A DNA stretch of 64,000 nt, taken from assembly GCA_002163115.1 (NCBI GenBank), contig MAAI01000092.1:34453-98452 (forward strand). The letters are read 5' to 3'. Below the pieces are notes generated by a model, which saw nothing but the letters and a program-made list of their open reading frames with translations, was not told the DNA's origin and ran no database searches. Shown here piece after piece: positions 34,428 to 43,888 of the stretch; the first letter of the stretch is position 1, and each line of letters opens with the position of its first letter. Made by a program: the position numbers and the translations under genes. Source of the DNA: Methylophaga sp. 41_12_T18 (GTDB taxonomy: Bacteria; Pseudomonadota; Gammaproteobacteria; Nitrosococcales; Methylophagaceae).

Positions 34428-35208
34428 TATTGAGGTAGTACAGCCATTCATTAAATAAGTTTTGATCTACTGCCGCGATGGTGGACCGAGATGATAACGT
34501 CTTGTTATAAACTGGCTCATTTTCTAAGGTACGCGCCATGCCACCTGCTTCTAATAAGATGAGCTGAGCGGCGGCATAATCCCAAAGTTGTTGTTTGCCA
34601 TGAAGGTAAATATGAGCCCGACCTGCGGCAATCCAGCATAATTCAAGTGCAATTGAGCCCAGACTGCGTTGTGAGCCGAATGGGATATCGGTGACTAATT
34701 GTGTCGCCATCGATTTTGGCAGACGTTTGAAGTCTATTAGGGCTATGGTTTGTTTTAAGTTAAAGCCAGTGTTTTTTAAGTTCAACTTTTCGTTGTTTAA
34801 CCAAGCGCCTTGTCCTTTCACAGCTGAAAAGCATTCGTCATGGATTGGATCATAGACTAAACCAAATACAATTTCACCTTGATCTATTAATGCCAGTGAT
34901 ACCGCAAAATAAGGTACGCCGGCAGCAAAATTACTGGTGCCATCAACTGGATCTAAACACCACAGTGCTTGTCCGGAATCAAACAAGGCTTGCTGCTGTT
35001 CAGCTGTCATCTCTTCACCCAGCAATACAGTGTCAGGGCAAAGTTCTTTAAAGGCCTGTTGCAATTTTAATTGCACGATATGATCAGCTTCGGTGACGAT
35101 GCTACCATCGGTTTTATATTGACGCTCAACCTGATTAAACCGCGGTAATATTTCGGTTTTAGCAACGGAGATAACAAGTTGTTCGATCTTCTGTCTATCT
35201 AAGTTCAT
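34414..35208 (-). CDS. Inositol monophosphatase-family phosphatase
   Basis: Mg2+-dependent sugar/inositol phosphatase of about 264 residues. Metal-binding motifs are VLLGEEMT (Glu), WCLDPVDGTSNFAAG (DPxDGT) and LWDYAAAQLILLEAGG (WDxAA). I start it at ATG 35208 (MNLDRQKIEQL); an upstream in-frame extension to 35295 does not look like the family. The substrate may be inositol phosphate, PAP or histidinol phosphate, and the sequence does not decide. It is the first gene of the minus-strand run that continues into pgeF, the ZIP gene and waaF. Confidence 0.87.
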   Translation of the reverse strand: MNLDRQKIEQLVISVAKTEILPRFNQVERQYKTDGSIVTEADHIVQLKLQQAFKELCPDTVLLGEEMTAEQQQALFDSGQALWCLDPVDGTSNFAAGVPYFAVSLALIDQGEIVFGLVYDPIHDECFSAVKGQGAWLNNEKLNLKNTGFNLKQTIALIDFKRLPKSMATQLVTDIPFGSQRSLGSIALELCWIAAGRAHIYLHGKQQLWDYAAAQLILLEAGGMARTLENEPVYNKTLSSRSTIAAVDQNLFNEWLYYLNNVEQ

Positions 35209-35320
35209 AGTGGCGTCGATGTGGTTATAAATGAGGATTGTATTCAATCCATCGGCAAGAGAAGGTAAACTATAGTTGATTACCATTTTAAGCATAATTT
35301 ATATAATAAAATAGACACTG

Positions 35321-36049
35321 ATGCGCATTTCTAGATTTTTTTGTCCCGAACTTGATGTAAATAATAAAACCTTCCCGTTACCTGAGGCAGCTCATCGTCA
35401 TGCTGTGCAAGTTTTACGGTTAAAAAAAGGGGCGAAGTTACAGGTGTTTGATGGCGGTGGTGTTGAGTTTGAAGCGACTCTTGACAGTGTTGCTAAACGA
35501 CAGTCAACGATCACGCTGGGTGAGCAAGTAAATAATGAACTGGAATCACCGTTAACAATCACTTTATTACAAGGCATCTCTCGCGGTGAGCGAATGGACT
35601 ATGCCTTACAAAAAGCTGTGGAGTTGGGTGTAAATAAAGTGGTGCCTGTTCTGACCGAGCGGTGCAATGTGCAACTGTCGAATGGCCGTGCTGACAAGCG
35701 TTTACATCATTGGCGAGGCGTTATGGTCAGTGCTTGTGAGCAAAGTGGTCGCAGTGTATTGCCTGAACTGAGCGATATCATGTCATTAGATGATGCCTTG
35801 CTAGATAATAAAGACGTGACGTGTTTGGTGTTAGACCCACTCGCGGCGCAAGGTTTTAGTTCTATCGACAAAACCTCATCAGTAAGCTTACTGATTGGTC
35901 CTGAAGGCGGTTTAACTGAGCAAGAAGTGCAGTTGGCAAGCGCGAATGAGTACCAAGCGGTTAATTTTGGACCTAGAATTTTGAGAACAGAAACGGCTGC
36001 GGTTGCTGCGCTGGCTGTGATGCAGTCACTATGGGGAGATTTGGCTTGA
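35321..36049 (+). CDS. rsmE: 16S rRNA m3U1498 methyltransferase RsmE
   Basis: SPOUT-class methyltransferase that modifies U1498 of 16S rRNA. 242 residues, usual length. The N-terminal PUA-like domain has HAVQVLRLKKGAKLQVFDGGG. The trefoil-knot SAM site is LLIGPEGGLTEQEV and LGPRILRTETAAVAAL-like (FGPRILRTETAAVAAL). It is divergent from the IMPase gene and overlaps the DUF3301 gene by four bases. Confidence 0.95.
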   Translation: MRISRFFCPELDVNNKTFPLPEAAHRHAVQVLRLKKGAKLQVFDGGGVEFEATLDSVAKRQSTITLGEQVNNELESPLTITLLQGISRGERMDYALQKAVELGVNKVVPVLTERCNVQLSNGRADKRLHHWRGVMVSACEQSGRSVLPELSDIMSLDDALLDNKDVTCLVLDPLAAQGFSSIDKTSSVSLLIGPEGGLTEQEVQLASANEYQAVNFGPRILRTETAAVAALAVMQSLWGDLA

Positions 36050-36357
36050 TAGATAATGGTTTGACCATTTTATTATTGTTAGGACTAGCCTGGTTTTGGT
36101 GGGATAGTCGCGGTGTGCATGAGAAAGCGATTGCGGCGGCCAGACATAATTGTGACCGTGCTGGTGTGACATTTTTAAATGATACTGTGGCATGGAGTAA
36201 AATCCGCCTGAAAAGGAATCGTCAAGGCAGAGTACAATTACAACGTAGTTATATTTTTGAATTTGCCAGTGATATGCAGCAAAGCTATCAAGGTGAAATT
36301 ATTATGTTAGGCCATCAGGTCAATAAAATAAGCCTAGATGCATATCGGGTTGGCTAA
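36046..36357 (+). CDS. DUF3301 family protein
   Basis: About 103 residues: a short N-terminal membrane segment (LTILLLLGLAWFWW) followed by a conserved soluble part (CDRAGVTFLNDTVAWSKIRLKRNRQGR). This matches DUF3301, often beside rsmE in Gammaproteobacteria. The likely start is TTG 36046, overlapping the rsmE stop, with GGGGAG seven bases upstream; an ATG at 36031 would place that ribosome site inside the gene. Function unknown. Confidence 0.8.
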   Translation: MIDNGLTILLLLGLAWFWWDSRGVHEKAIAAARHNCDRAGVTFLNDTVAWSKIRLKRNRQGRVQLQRSYIFEFASDMQQSYQGEIIMLGHQVNKISLDAYRVG

Positions 36358-36386
36358 CTAGTTTTAAAGCCGGGAAGGAGACTGAA

Positions 36387-37439
36387 ATGCAAAAAATTGC
36401 ACTGGTCGTAGATGACTCTAGGGTTGCAAGGATGACTCTGAGTAAATTATTAGTTGCGCAGGACTTCGATGTTGTTGAAAAGGCCAGCGGCGAAGATGCC
36501 TTAACTTATCTTTTGTCTGAGCCAGTTCGACCGGCTATTATTTTCATGGATGTGATGATGGGGGGCATGGATGGGCTGGCAGCAACAACAAAAATAAAAT
36601 CCACTCCAGATCTACAGATTATTCCTGTTGTCATTTGTACCGGAAATGATAGCGATGCTGATCGCGATAAGGCAATGGCTGTTGGTGCTAAAGCCGTTTT
36701 ATCTAAGCCGCCAGTCGCTGAGCAACTAGATGCAATAGTAGCCTCAATTACGATAGCGAAACCTGAAGCTATCGTTGAGCCTGAACAGCAAGCCGTTACT
36801 ATTAATGAAGCTGAGTTGGTTGCTAGTGTGATGTCGAAAATTGAACAGGATTTATTAGCTCAAGCTAAGCTGCATGCCCGTGAGATAGCTGAAGATATCA
36901 GTCGTCAAATAGCGGAAGATACCGCTGAAAAAGTGGCAAAAGAACACGCTAAAATAGAAACGCAGGCCATGCTACCGGAGCTCACTGCAACTGTAAGTCA
37001 AGCAGCTAATACGGTAGCAGAAGAAACTGCCAACCGAGTGTGCAAAGTTGTCGCCAATGAATCGGTTGCTAAAAATGCAGAACTTGCTGTGCAGCGTGCG
37101 GTAAATAACCTGGGCTTAGCTGAAAAAATGATGGCCATGTTGGCTAATGAAGGTGCAACTTGGTTAAACCGACAGCAGCAACAACTGCAAGCCACGTTAG
37201 ATAAGCAATTAACAGAGTCCATGCCTGCTAAAATAGAAGCGTATTTACAAGAAAATTTATCGGTGAAAATAGGTCCTATTGTTCATGCCGCCGTGCAAGA
37301 AGCGCTGCCAAAAACGGCTGATACAGAACAAGAAGATGCCTTGGCTTTATTAACTCAGCGAGTGAGTAGCTTAAATAGTATGGTTATCGGGCTCGGTGTA
37401 GCCGTGGTTGTTTTATTGGTACTTAGTTTTGTTTTGTAG
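36387..37439 (+). CDS. Response regulator with coiled coil and C-terminal membrane anchor
   Basis: 350 residues. An N-terminal receiver domain (1-120) keeps Asp9/Asp10, the phosphoacceptor Asp55 (IIFMDVMMGG), the Thr switch (VICTGND) and Lys107 (VLSKPPV). A long Ala/Glu-rich segment follows (about 140-320; EIAEDISRQIAEDTAEKVAK, repeated EE/VA patterns), probably coiled coil. A final hydrophobic helix NSMVIGLGVAVVVLLVLSFVL reaches the C-terminus. Response regulators with a tail anchor are rare. No histidine kinase is adjacent. AAGGAG precedes the ATG. Confidence 0.75.
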   Translation: MQKIALVVDDSRVARMTLSKLLVAQDFDVVEKASGEDALTYLLSEPVRPAIIFMDVMMGGMDGLAATTKIKSTPDLQIIPVVICTGNDSDADRDKAMAVGAKAVLSKPPVAEQLDAIVASITIAKPEAIVEPEQQAVTINEAELVASVMSKIEQDLLAQAKLHAREIAEDISRQIAEDTAEKVAKEHAKIETQAMLPELTATVSQAANTVAEETANRVCKVVANESVAKNAELAVQRAVNNLGLAEKMMAMLANEGATWLNRQQQQLQATLDKQLTESMPAKIEAYLQENLSVKIGPIVHAAVQEALPKTADTEQEDALALLTQRVSSLNSMVIGLGVAVVVLLVLSFVL

Positions 37440-37489
37440 TTGTGTTGTTAGATAACAAAGATGCAATTCACGGAATAGAGATAGAAACA

Positions 37490-38320
37490 TTGAATATTGC
37501 TAATGCATTGAGTTATGGTCGCCAAGAATTACAGTCATCTGATAGCCCTGATGTTGATACACAGGTATTGTTATGCCATGTTTTAGACTGCCAAACCGTC
37601 TATTTACATAGCTGGTCAGATCAGGAATTAAGCATGGCACAGCAGCAGCAATTTGAAGGTTATTTGCAGTTACGCAACAATGGTCGGCCTGTTGCCCATA
37701 TTATTGGTCAGCGTGGTTTTTGGAGTTTAGACTTAAAAGTTACCGATGCGACTTTGATCCCGCGTCCAGATACCGAGTTATTAGTGGAATTAGCCTTAGC
37801 TAAAATTCAGCCAACAATGACCGTTGTTGATTTGGGCACGGGCACCGGTGCTATCGCGCTGTCATTAGCTGTCGAGCATACTGACACGACAATTTTTGCT
37901 AGTGATTATTCGGAGGGAGCGTTAGCTGTCGCTCAACACAATGCACGCGCGAATCAATTATCCAATGTTCATTTTATACAGGCCAGCTGGTTGACTGCTT
38001 GTCAGGATGAATGTTTCGACATGGTTGTCAGTAACCCTCCTTATATTGAAGATGATGATCCGCATTTATTGGCAGGCGATGTACGCTTTGAACCGTTGTC
38101 TGCATTAGCATCTGGTGCGGATGGTTTGGATGATATTCGCCTCATTGTTGAACAAGCACACCGTTGTCTTAGAGCGGATGGCTGGTTATTGGTTGAGCAT
38201 GGCTATCATCAGGCTAAGCAGGTTAGAGACTTATTTACAGGTGCAGGTTTTAACCATGTTAGCTCCCATCAAGACTTTGGCGGCAATGATCGGGTAGTTA
38301 TGGGCCAACTGACGTTATAA
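37490..38320 (+). CDS. prmC: Release factor glutamine methyltransferase PrmC
   Basis: Methylates the GGQ Gln of peptide chain release factors. Rossmann SAM domain with VVDLGTGTGAIALSLAVE and the catalytic VVSNPPYIE; the N-terminal helical domain includes HIIGQRGFWSLDLKVTDATLIPRPDTE, typical of PrmC. I suggest TTG 37490 (LNIANALSYGRQEL aligns with the PrmC start) instead of the GTG at 37442; this choice is uncertain. Next to moeB, as in Pseudomonas. Confidence 0.92.
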   Translation: MNIANALSYGRQELQSSDSPDVDTQVLLCHVLDCQTVYLHSWSDQELSMAQQQQFEGYLQLRNNGRPVAHIIGQRGFWSLDLKVTDATLIPRPDTELLVELALAKIQPTMTVVDLGTGTGAIALSLAVEHTDTTIFASDYSEGALAVAQHNARANQLSNVHFIQASWLTACQDECFDMVVSNPPYIEDDDPHLLAGDVRFEPLSALASGADGLDDIRLIVEQAHRCLRADGWLLVEHGYHQAKQVRDLFTGAGFNHVSSHQDFGGNDRVVMGQLTL

Positions 38321-38353
38321 TGCTTGCCAGACGTTTAAAAAGTCAGAAATTTT

Positions 38354-39097
38354 ATGAATGATGAACAACTGCTACGTTATAGCCGTCAAATTTTATTGCC
38401 TCAGATTGATATTGAAGGCCAGCAAAAACTATTAGACAGCCATGTATTAATTATTGGACTGGGAGGCTTAGGCTCACCGGTTGCAATGTACTTAGTCGCC
38501 GCGGGTGTCGGCCGTTTGACTTTAGTCGATGATGACCTTGTCGAGCTGTCTAATTTACAGCGACAAATAATTCATGGCCAACAAGATATTGGTCGCACTA
38601 AAGTAGAGTCTGCAAGTGACAGTTTGACGGCTATAAATAGTGAGGTAGAGCTAGAATTAATAGCTGAACGTCTAGATGAAAAGCATTTAGAGCAAGCAGT
38701 CATAGCGGCTGATGTGGTGGTGGATTGCAGTGATAATTTTGCTACACGTTTTTTATTAAATAAAGTAACACAACGCTGCCAAACACCATTAGTGTCTGGC
38801 GCTGCTATTCGCATGGAAGGCCAAGTCACAGTATATGATTCGCGCCAACACGATAGTGCCTGCTACCGCTGTTTATATGAAGATAAAGGTGAGATGCAAG
38901 AAAGTTGCTCAGAACGGGGTGTGTTATCGCCATTATTAGGTATTATCGGTGGTGTTCAAGCTGTCGAAACAGTCAAAGTCATTACGGGTGTGGGTGATGA
39001 TTTATCAGGTCGCTTACTCATTTTAGATGCGTTTAGTATGACTTGGCGTGAGATTAAACTGCGACGGGATCCCAATTGTCCAGTATGTAATAAATAA
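38354..39097 (+). CDS. moeB: Molybdopterin-synthase adenylyltransferase MoeB (ThiF/HesA family)
   Basis: Adenylates the C-terminus of MoaD (or a ThiS-like carrier). 247 residues: MNDEQLLRYSRQILLPQIDIEG, the ATP loop IIGLGGLGSPVAMYL, DDDLVELSNLQRQ, and Cys pairs CYRCLY and CPVC for zinc. No rhodanese domain is attached. It follows prmC by 33 bases. ThiF is an alternative because the families are similar; MoeB is favoured by the prmC-moeB order known in Pseudomonas. Confidence 0.88.
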   Translation: MNDEQLLRYSRQILLPQIDIEGQQKLLDSHVLIIGLGGLGSPVAMYLVAAGVGRLTLVDDDLVELSNLQRQIIHGQQDIGRTKVESASDSLTAINSEVELELIAERLDEKHLEQAVIAADVVVDCSDNFATRFLLNKVTQRCQTPLVSGAAIRMEGQVTVYDSRQHDSACYRCLYEDKGEMQESCSERGVLSPLLGIIGGVQAVETVKVITGVGDDLSGRLLILDAFSMTWREIKLRRDPNCPVCNK

Positions 39098-39127
39098 CAA
39101 CTACGGTTGAAAGGTAACTCAAATTTT

Positions 39128-40456
39128 ATGAAAACACGTATGGATAATGTACCTCTTGAGCAAGCAGCGGAAATCGCCTTACAGCAAGCAAAACTCTTGG
39201 GTGCGACTGCGGCCGAAGTAGGCGTAAGTCATAGCACGGGTTTGTCTGTTACTGTTCGCCAAGGTGAAACTGAAACGTTAGAGCATAATAATGATACCGG
39301 CTTGGCGTTAACGGTTTATTTAGGTCAAAGCAAGGCATCAGCTAGCACCTCTGATTTACGACCGGAAGCGATTGCCGATACCGTGAAAGCGGCGTGTGAT
39401 ATAGCTAAATATACCCAGGCTGATGATTATGCTGGCTTGGCAGATAAAGAGCTAATGGCCACCGAGTTTCCAGATTTATCGTTATATCATCCATGGGATA
39501 TTGATGCGGAACAAGCAATTGTACTTGCTACAGAATGTGAACAAGCCGGCCGTGATGTTGATGCTCAAATTTCTAATTCAGATGGAGCAACCTTATCGAC
39601 TCATGAAGGCGGTCGTGTTTATGCAAATAGTCATGGCTTTGTAGGCAGCACTAAGAGTAGTCGCCATAGCCTGTCATGTACCTTGATTGCTAATGACGAG
39701 TCTGGCATGCAACGTGATTATTGGTATGACATTGCTCGCGCCGGGGGCGATTTAGCATCTGCACAAGCTATTGGTCAGCGAGCAGCAAAAAATACCTTAG
39801 CTAGATTAAATGCCAGAACAGTGAAAACTGGTTCCTACCCGGTTATCTTTGCTGCCGATATTGCACCGTCATTGATTGGCCAGTTAATTGGAGCTATCCG
39901 TGGTGGCGCTTTATATCGTAAGTCATCATTTTTGTTAGATCAGTTAGGTGAGCAGATCTTTCCGGACTTTATGCATATTCACGAACAACCGTATCTATTA
40001 AAAGGGCTAGGTAGTTGTGCTTTTGATGGTGAAGGTGTGATTACACATGCTCGTGATATCGTTAAAGATGGTGTATTGGAAAGCTATGTTTTAGATAGTT
40101 ATTCCGCTCGTAAATTGAATATGACAACCACAGCAAATTCGGGTGGCGTTCATAACTTAACGGTTGAAAGTGGAGAGCATGATTTTGCTAGTTTATTAAA
40201 ACAGCTTGATACCGGCATTATTGTCACTGAAACTATGGGCATGGGCATCAATATTGTGACGGGTGATTACTCGCAAGGTGCAGCAGGCTTTTGGGTAGAA
40301 AATGGTGAGATTCAGTACCCAATTGATGAGTTCACCATTGCCCATAATTTGCGAGATATGTTCATGGGTATTCAAGCGGTAGGCAATGATGTTGAGCTAC
40401 GAGGTAATACGCGTACCGGCTCTATATTACTGGAGAGTATGACTGTCGCTAGTTAG
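39128..40456 (+). CDS. pmbA: TldE/PmbA metalloprotease-like protein
   Basis: About 442 residues of the U62 family; TldE/PmbA works with TldD to cleave peptides such as microcin precursors and unfolded antitoxin. Motifs include TVRQGETETLEHNNDTGLAL near the N-terminus and GMGINIVTGDYSQGAAGFWVENGEI near the C-terminus. The ATG at 39128 is chosen; a TTG at 39107 would overlap the ribosome site GAAAGG. The 3' end overlaps the convergent PilZ gene by four bases. No tldD here. Confidence 0.92.
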   Translation: MKTRMDNVPLEQAAEIALQQAKLLGATAAEVGVSHSTGLSVTVRQGETETLEHNNDTGLALTVYLGQSKASASTSDLRPEAIADTVKAACDIAKYTQADDYAGLADKELMATEFPDLSLYHPWDIDAEQAIVLATECEQAGRDVDAQISNSDGATLSTHEGGRVYANSHGFVGSTKSSRHSLSCTLIANDESGMQRDYWYDIARAGGDLASAQAIGQRAAKNTLARLNARTVKTGSYPVIFAADIAPSLIGQLIGAIRGGALYRKSSFLLDQLGEQIFPDFMHIHEQPYLLKGLGSCAFDGEGVITHARDIVKDGVLESYVLDSYSARKLNMTTTANSGGVHNLTVESGEHDFASLLKQLDTGIIVTETMGMGINIVTGDYSQGAAGFWVENGEIQYPIDEFTIAHNLRDMFMGIQAVGNDVELRGNTRTGSILLESMTVAS

Positions 40457-42657
40457 CGATAAACAGCAGTGAGCAGCGCGGTAATATCGGTTAATTCACC
40501 GACAGCAAACAGTTTAGTTAATACTTCTCGAATCTGTTTAACTTTATGTTGGCTATGATTTCGTAATTGAGCTAGTTGCTGAACCAAATCGACCTCTTCA
40601 GCCATTGCGTTTAAGCTCAGTGCTGATATTGAGCAATGGAAGAAATGATGGTGTTGATGCAATAAAGCCTGATTAATAAATAAGCTTTTTTGCACGGCAT
40701 TATTAAAGTCATGTTCGCTATTAATATGCCAGCGACCGTTATTATCTTGGTAACAATACAGCCCAAAACTAATATAAGATTCGCTGTTATCGGCAAGCGG
40801 TTTGATGAGTTCGGCGATAGCAGTAATTGAGCCCTGCAAGCTCAACCATAAATCATGTTTAGTCAGAGCTAGGTTGCCATCTGTGGTTGCAACCGCTTGC
40901 AAAATACGTTTATTTTCTTTATCCATACCGAAATAAAGAGGTATAGCGGTCAGTTGGGCACTTAATAATGAGGCAAAAACCTGACTCTGTTGGCTGATTG
41001 CAATATGAGTATTATTCTCGACTAACTGTTCTTTATTGAGTTCAATGGCAGTGGTAAAAAATTTGTTAATACTACGTGCACAGGCTCGACTATCGCGTTG
41101 AAGACCTAGATGAGTTTCACCATCCCAAAAGTGGCTATTTCGTACAATATAAGGAACATTGTGCAGTTTTACTTCTTTGGTCAATGTCTGCCAGCGCACA
41201 AATTCGATAAAGAGGCGAGCACCTTGTTGAATATCAATATTACCCGTTAAGCTCAGAGCTAAACCTGATTCAGATACATCATTGGTAGTGATTGTGAACT
41301 GTTGGTTATTAAAGTTTACTGTTACCTCGGTTTTTATAAAGAAACGTTGGTTTTCACGATCAGTATTATGCTGAAGGTTAGTAGGTTTAACGGCATTAAT
41401 TACGGGGCTAAATTCAGTTTTTTCGGGTCGGTCAGCTTTGATAGGCTGTTGTAAATGCTGACAACTACTAGTGATATTGTTGACGGTGATTAATGTGGTA
41501 ATGTTGGTCAAGCACTGTTGGAATGCTTGTGCGTCATCACTATTGTGTTTGGCAATTACTGCAATTTCACTGGCAAAGGATTGTATATCTGTTTGCAGCT
41601 CAGTTGCCTGTAATAACAGTACTTGGCTATCTTGTTGCTGAGAATGCCAACTTAGTAATGCAGCAACTGCTGGTGCATTATTACAGCTAGCAGCAGTACT
41701 CGTTAATTGTTCGGCTTGCTGAGTGATTAAAACAAGTTGAGCGGACTGTTGTTTTAAAACCTGATGCAAAGGTAGTAGCGATAAATCAAAGGCACCGTCA
41801 TCTTGTCGTAAAACCTGCAATGATTCATTAGCCATTGCCGTCATATGACAGGTCTGAAGAGTATTTGTACTATCGTTAGAATTTAACCAAAAGAACGAGC
41901 TGGTGAAAGCCTGACAATATAGCCGTAAATAAAATACGCTGGCCAGGTTAAATAATTCATTATCTAAATCTAAATGTTCTGGCGTATTGTGTTGTTGGCT
42001 CCAACGATCAAACCAGTTGGTAACCTTGTGATCATCCTGACGGTTACGAGCCAAAATAAGATAGCTATGCAAATCATCGTGAGTGATTTTGATTATTTTA
42101 TAGGCTACTTTACTAAGCGTAGCTGATAGTTCTGGCAAGCTCACCGCGACCATATCACCTTGCTCTAAGGTATACGCTCGTTTGAGTGACAGTCTAATTG
42201 AGCTGGTTGTGATGTCTATCGTGGCAGCATGATAAAGTACATCAGCAATATGGATATCGACTGGGGTCGAAAAGCTAATTCTGGGTTCTTTACGTTGCAA
42301 TTGAGAGTCAAATGCAATCAGCTGCACATGCTCTTTATCACTGGTTAAAATAGCTTTGGTCGCGGTTTTGTTGGTAACTTGAGTCGTTGCTGACAGCTTT
42401 TTGAGTGCTTTTAGTAGCGCTTCATAGACACCAACGGTATAACTGCCATTAAAGCGATCTAATAATTGCTTGGCAATTAAATAGCCTCGGTCATCAAGGT
42501 AGTGTGTTTTACCGCCAAAAGAGTAAGCCTGACATTCTCCTGCCACTTTGCCGCGTAAGTCGATAACTCGGTTACAAAGCTTATTTAAACGTTGCTGATC
42601 CATTTGTTTCAGGAAGGCTTGGTTTTTTGGCGCTTTGCTAGTGGAGTTATCAACCAT
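40453..42657 (-). CDS. Large protein with two PilZ-type domains
   Basis: 734 residues, soluble. The first PilZ-like region begins RKEPR at residue 122-126 (R-x3-R) with DITTSSIRLSL, a degenerate second motif. The second, near residue 440, has RENQR (R-x3-R), and NDVSESGLALSL which matches (D/N)xSxxG, so it should bind c-di-GMP. A long Gln/Leu-rich helical region lies between, and a C-terminal region of about 200 residues has no recognised fold. Likely a c-di-GMP effector; the target is unknown. It is followed on the minus strand by no related gene. Confidence 0.7.
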   Translation of the reverse strand: MVDNSTSKAPKNQAFLKQMDQQRLNKLCNRVIDLRGKVAGECQAYSFGGKTHYLDDRGYLIAKQLLDRFNGSYTVGVYEALLKALKKLSATTQVTNKTATKAILTSDKEHVQLIAFDSQLQRKEPRISFSTPVDIHIADVLYHAATIDITTSSIRLSLKRAYTLEQGDMVAVSLPELSATLSKVAYKIIKITHDDLHSYLILARNRQDDHKVTNWFDRWSQQHNTPEHLDLDNELFNLASVFYLRLYCQAFTSSFFWLNSNDSTNTLQTCHMTAMANESLQVLRQDDGAFDLSLLPLHQVLKQQSAQLVLITQQAEQLTSTAASCNNAPAVAALLSWHSQQQDSQVLLLQATELQTDIQSFASEIAVIAKHNSDDAQAFQQCLTNITTLITVNNITSSCQHLQQPIKADRPEKTEFSPVINAVKPTNLQHNTDRENQRFFIKTEVTVNFNNQQFTITTNDVSESGLALSLTGNIDIQQGARLFIEFVRWQTLTKEVKLHNVPYIVRNSHFWDGETHLGLQRDSRACARSINKFFTTAIELNKEQLVENNTHIAISQQSQVFASLLSAQLTAIPLYFGMDKENKRILQAVATTDGNLALTKHDLWLSLQGSITAIAELIKPLADNSESYISFGLYCYQDNNGRWHINSEHDFNNAVQKSLFINQALLHQHHHFFHCSISALSLNAMAEEVDLVQQLAQLRNHSQHKVKQIREVLTKLFAVGELTDITALLTAVYR

Positions 42658-42669
42658 AATTAACTCATC

Positions 42670-42942
42670 TTAATTGGCACTGTATTCATTAGGTGTTTTA
42701 GCATTAATACTTAATGCGTGGATCGCAGTTTTCATTAAGTCCCCCACAGTGTCATAGACGAGGCGGTGACGCTTTATGAGCGTTAAGCCATCAAAGGCTT
42801 CACTAACTATAACAATGTTGTAGTGACCGCCACCCGTATTGCCAGCATGGCCGGCATGCAAATGACTTTCATCTTGAACCTCTAACACAGTTGGCTTTAA
42901 TGCCGATAGTGAAGACTGCAGTGCTTGTATGGTATCGGTCAT
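42670..42942 (-). CDS. BolA-family protein
   Basis: A 90-residue BolA-like protein. The family core is [32 protein letters not shown] followed by [19 protein letters not shown], including the conserved His and RHRxVY motif. BolA proteins bind [2Fe-2S] clusters with monothiol glutaredoxins and affect morphology and stress. It overlaps the yciI-like gene by four bases and precedes the PilZ gene by 12 bases. Confidence 0.93.
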   Translation of the reverse strand: MTDTIQALQSSLSALKPTVLEVQDESHLHAGHAGNTGGGHYNIVIVSEAFDGLTLIKRHRLVYDTVGDLMKTAIHALSINAKTPNEYSAN

Positions 42943-43238
42943 GGCAGGACTTTTTTAAATGGTTTAACGACAACCTTGGCATAAACACCAGCTTCAATAT
43001 AAGGATCGGCATCAGCCCATTGTTGAGCAGCAGCGAGATCTGTAAATTCTGCAACCACCAAGCTACCAGTAAAACCTTGCTGGCCAGGAGCATCACTATC
43101 AATCGCTGGATGAGGTCCGGCTAAGATCAGTCGCCCTTGTTGTTTCAGTTCTTGTAGGCGCTCTAAGTGGGCAGGTCTAGCTGCCATTCGTAACGCTAAA
43201 CTATCTTCAATATCTTCACTGATAATGGCATAAAGCAT
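42939..43238 (-). CDS. YciI-like protein
   Basis: A 99-residue YciI family protein, small ferredoxin-like fold. Conserved positions include [22 protein letters not shown] with the His-Asp pair of the family ([32 protein letters not shown] [13 protein letters not shown]). The biochemical function of YciI is not settled. It lies between bolA and yciB, matching the yciI-yciB order of many Gammaproteobacteria. Confidence 0.9.
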   Translation of the reverse strand: MLYAIISEDIEDSLALRMAARPAHLERLQELKQQGRLILAGPHPAIDSDAPGQQGFTGSLVVAEFTDLAAAQQWADADPYIEAGVYAKVVVKPFKKVLP

Positions 43239-43240
43239 GA

Positions 43241-43834
43241 TTAACTGTCCTTGCTAGCTTGAGGTAATTCAATGGCATGTTTGGCTAGGTAAATTGATTG
43301 TGCAATGATAAATACAATCGTCATTCCCAATAGGCCAAAGAGCTTGAAGTTAACCCAAGTTGCTTCATCAAAGTTAAAGGCAACATAAAGATTAGCGACA
43401 CCAGAGAAGATAAAAAACAAGATCCAAGCGATATTAAGTCGAGTCCAAATCTCAGTAGGCAATTGAATATGTTCAGCCATCATCCGTTCTAGTAATGATT
43501 TATCGGTAAACAATTGCGCTCCGGCAAATGCAGCAGCAAATAACCAATTTACCGCAGTCGGCTTCCATTTAATGAAGTTGGGATCTTGTAGCCATAAGGT
43601 AGCACCACCCAGTACCAGGACCAGTGCTAAGGTGATTTGATGAGACTTTTCAACTTTACGGTGGCGAAGCCATGAGAAGCTGACTTGTAGTAGTGATGCA
43701 ACGATCATGACCGCAGTAGCGACATAAATCCCTGCTACATCATATTCCTGACCATTCCAGTGGTAGATGCCGCCACCAAACTTATAGGCAATAAAAAAAA
43801 GGGCAATTGGTAAAAAATCAAAAAGTAGTTTCAT
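43241..43834 (-). CDS. yciB: Intracellular septation protein YciB (IspZ)
   Basis: Inner-membrane protein of about 197 residues with five or six hydrophobic segments. Conserved features are [19 protein letters not shown] at the N-terminus, [20 protein letters not shown] and [24 protein letters not shown]. YciB interacts with the cell elongation and division machinery. I start at ATG 43834; an in-frame ATG at 43861 adds nine residues not seen in the family. Confidence 0.92.
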   Translation of the reverse strand: MKLLFDFLPIALFFIAYKFGGGIYHWNGQEYDVAGIYVATAVMIVASLLQVSFSWLRHRKVEKSHQITLALVLVLGGATLWLQDPNFIKWKPTAVNWLFAAAFAGAQLFTDKSLLERMMAEHIQLPTEIWTRLNIAWILFFIFSGVANLYVAFNFDEATWVNFKLFGLLGMTIVFIIAQSIYLAKHAIELPQASKDS

Positions 43835-43888
43835 TATAATTTCTAGTTTTAACAGTAACAACCGGCATTCTAACGTAAAATGGTGGTT

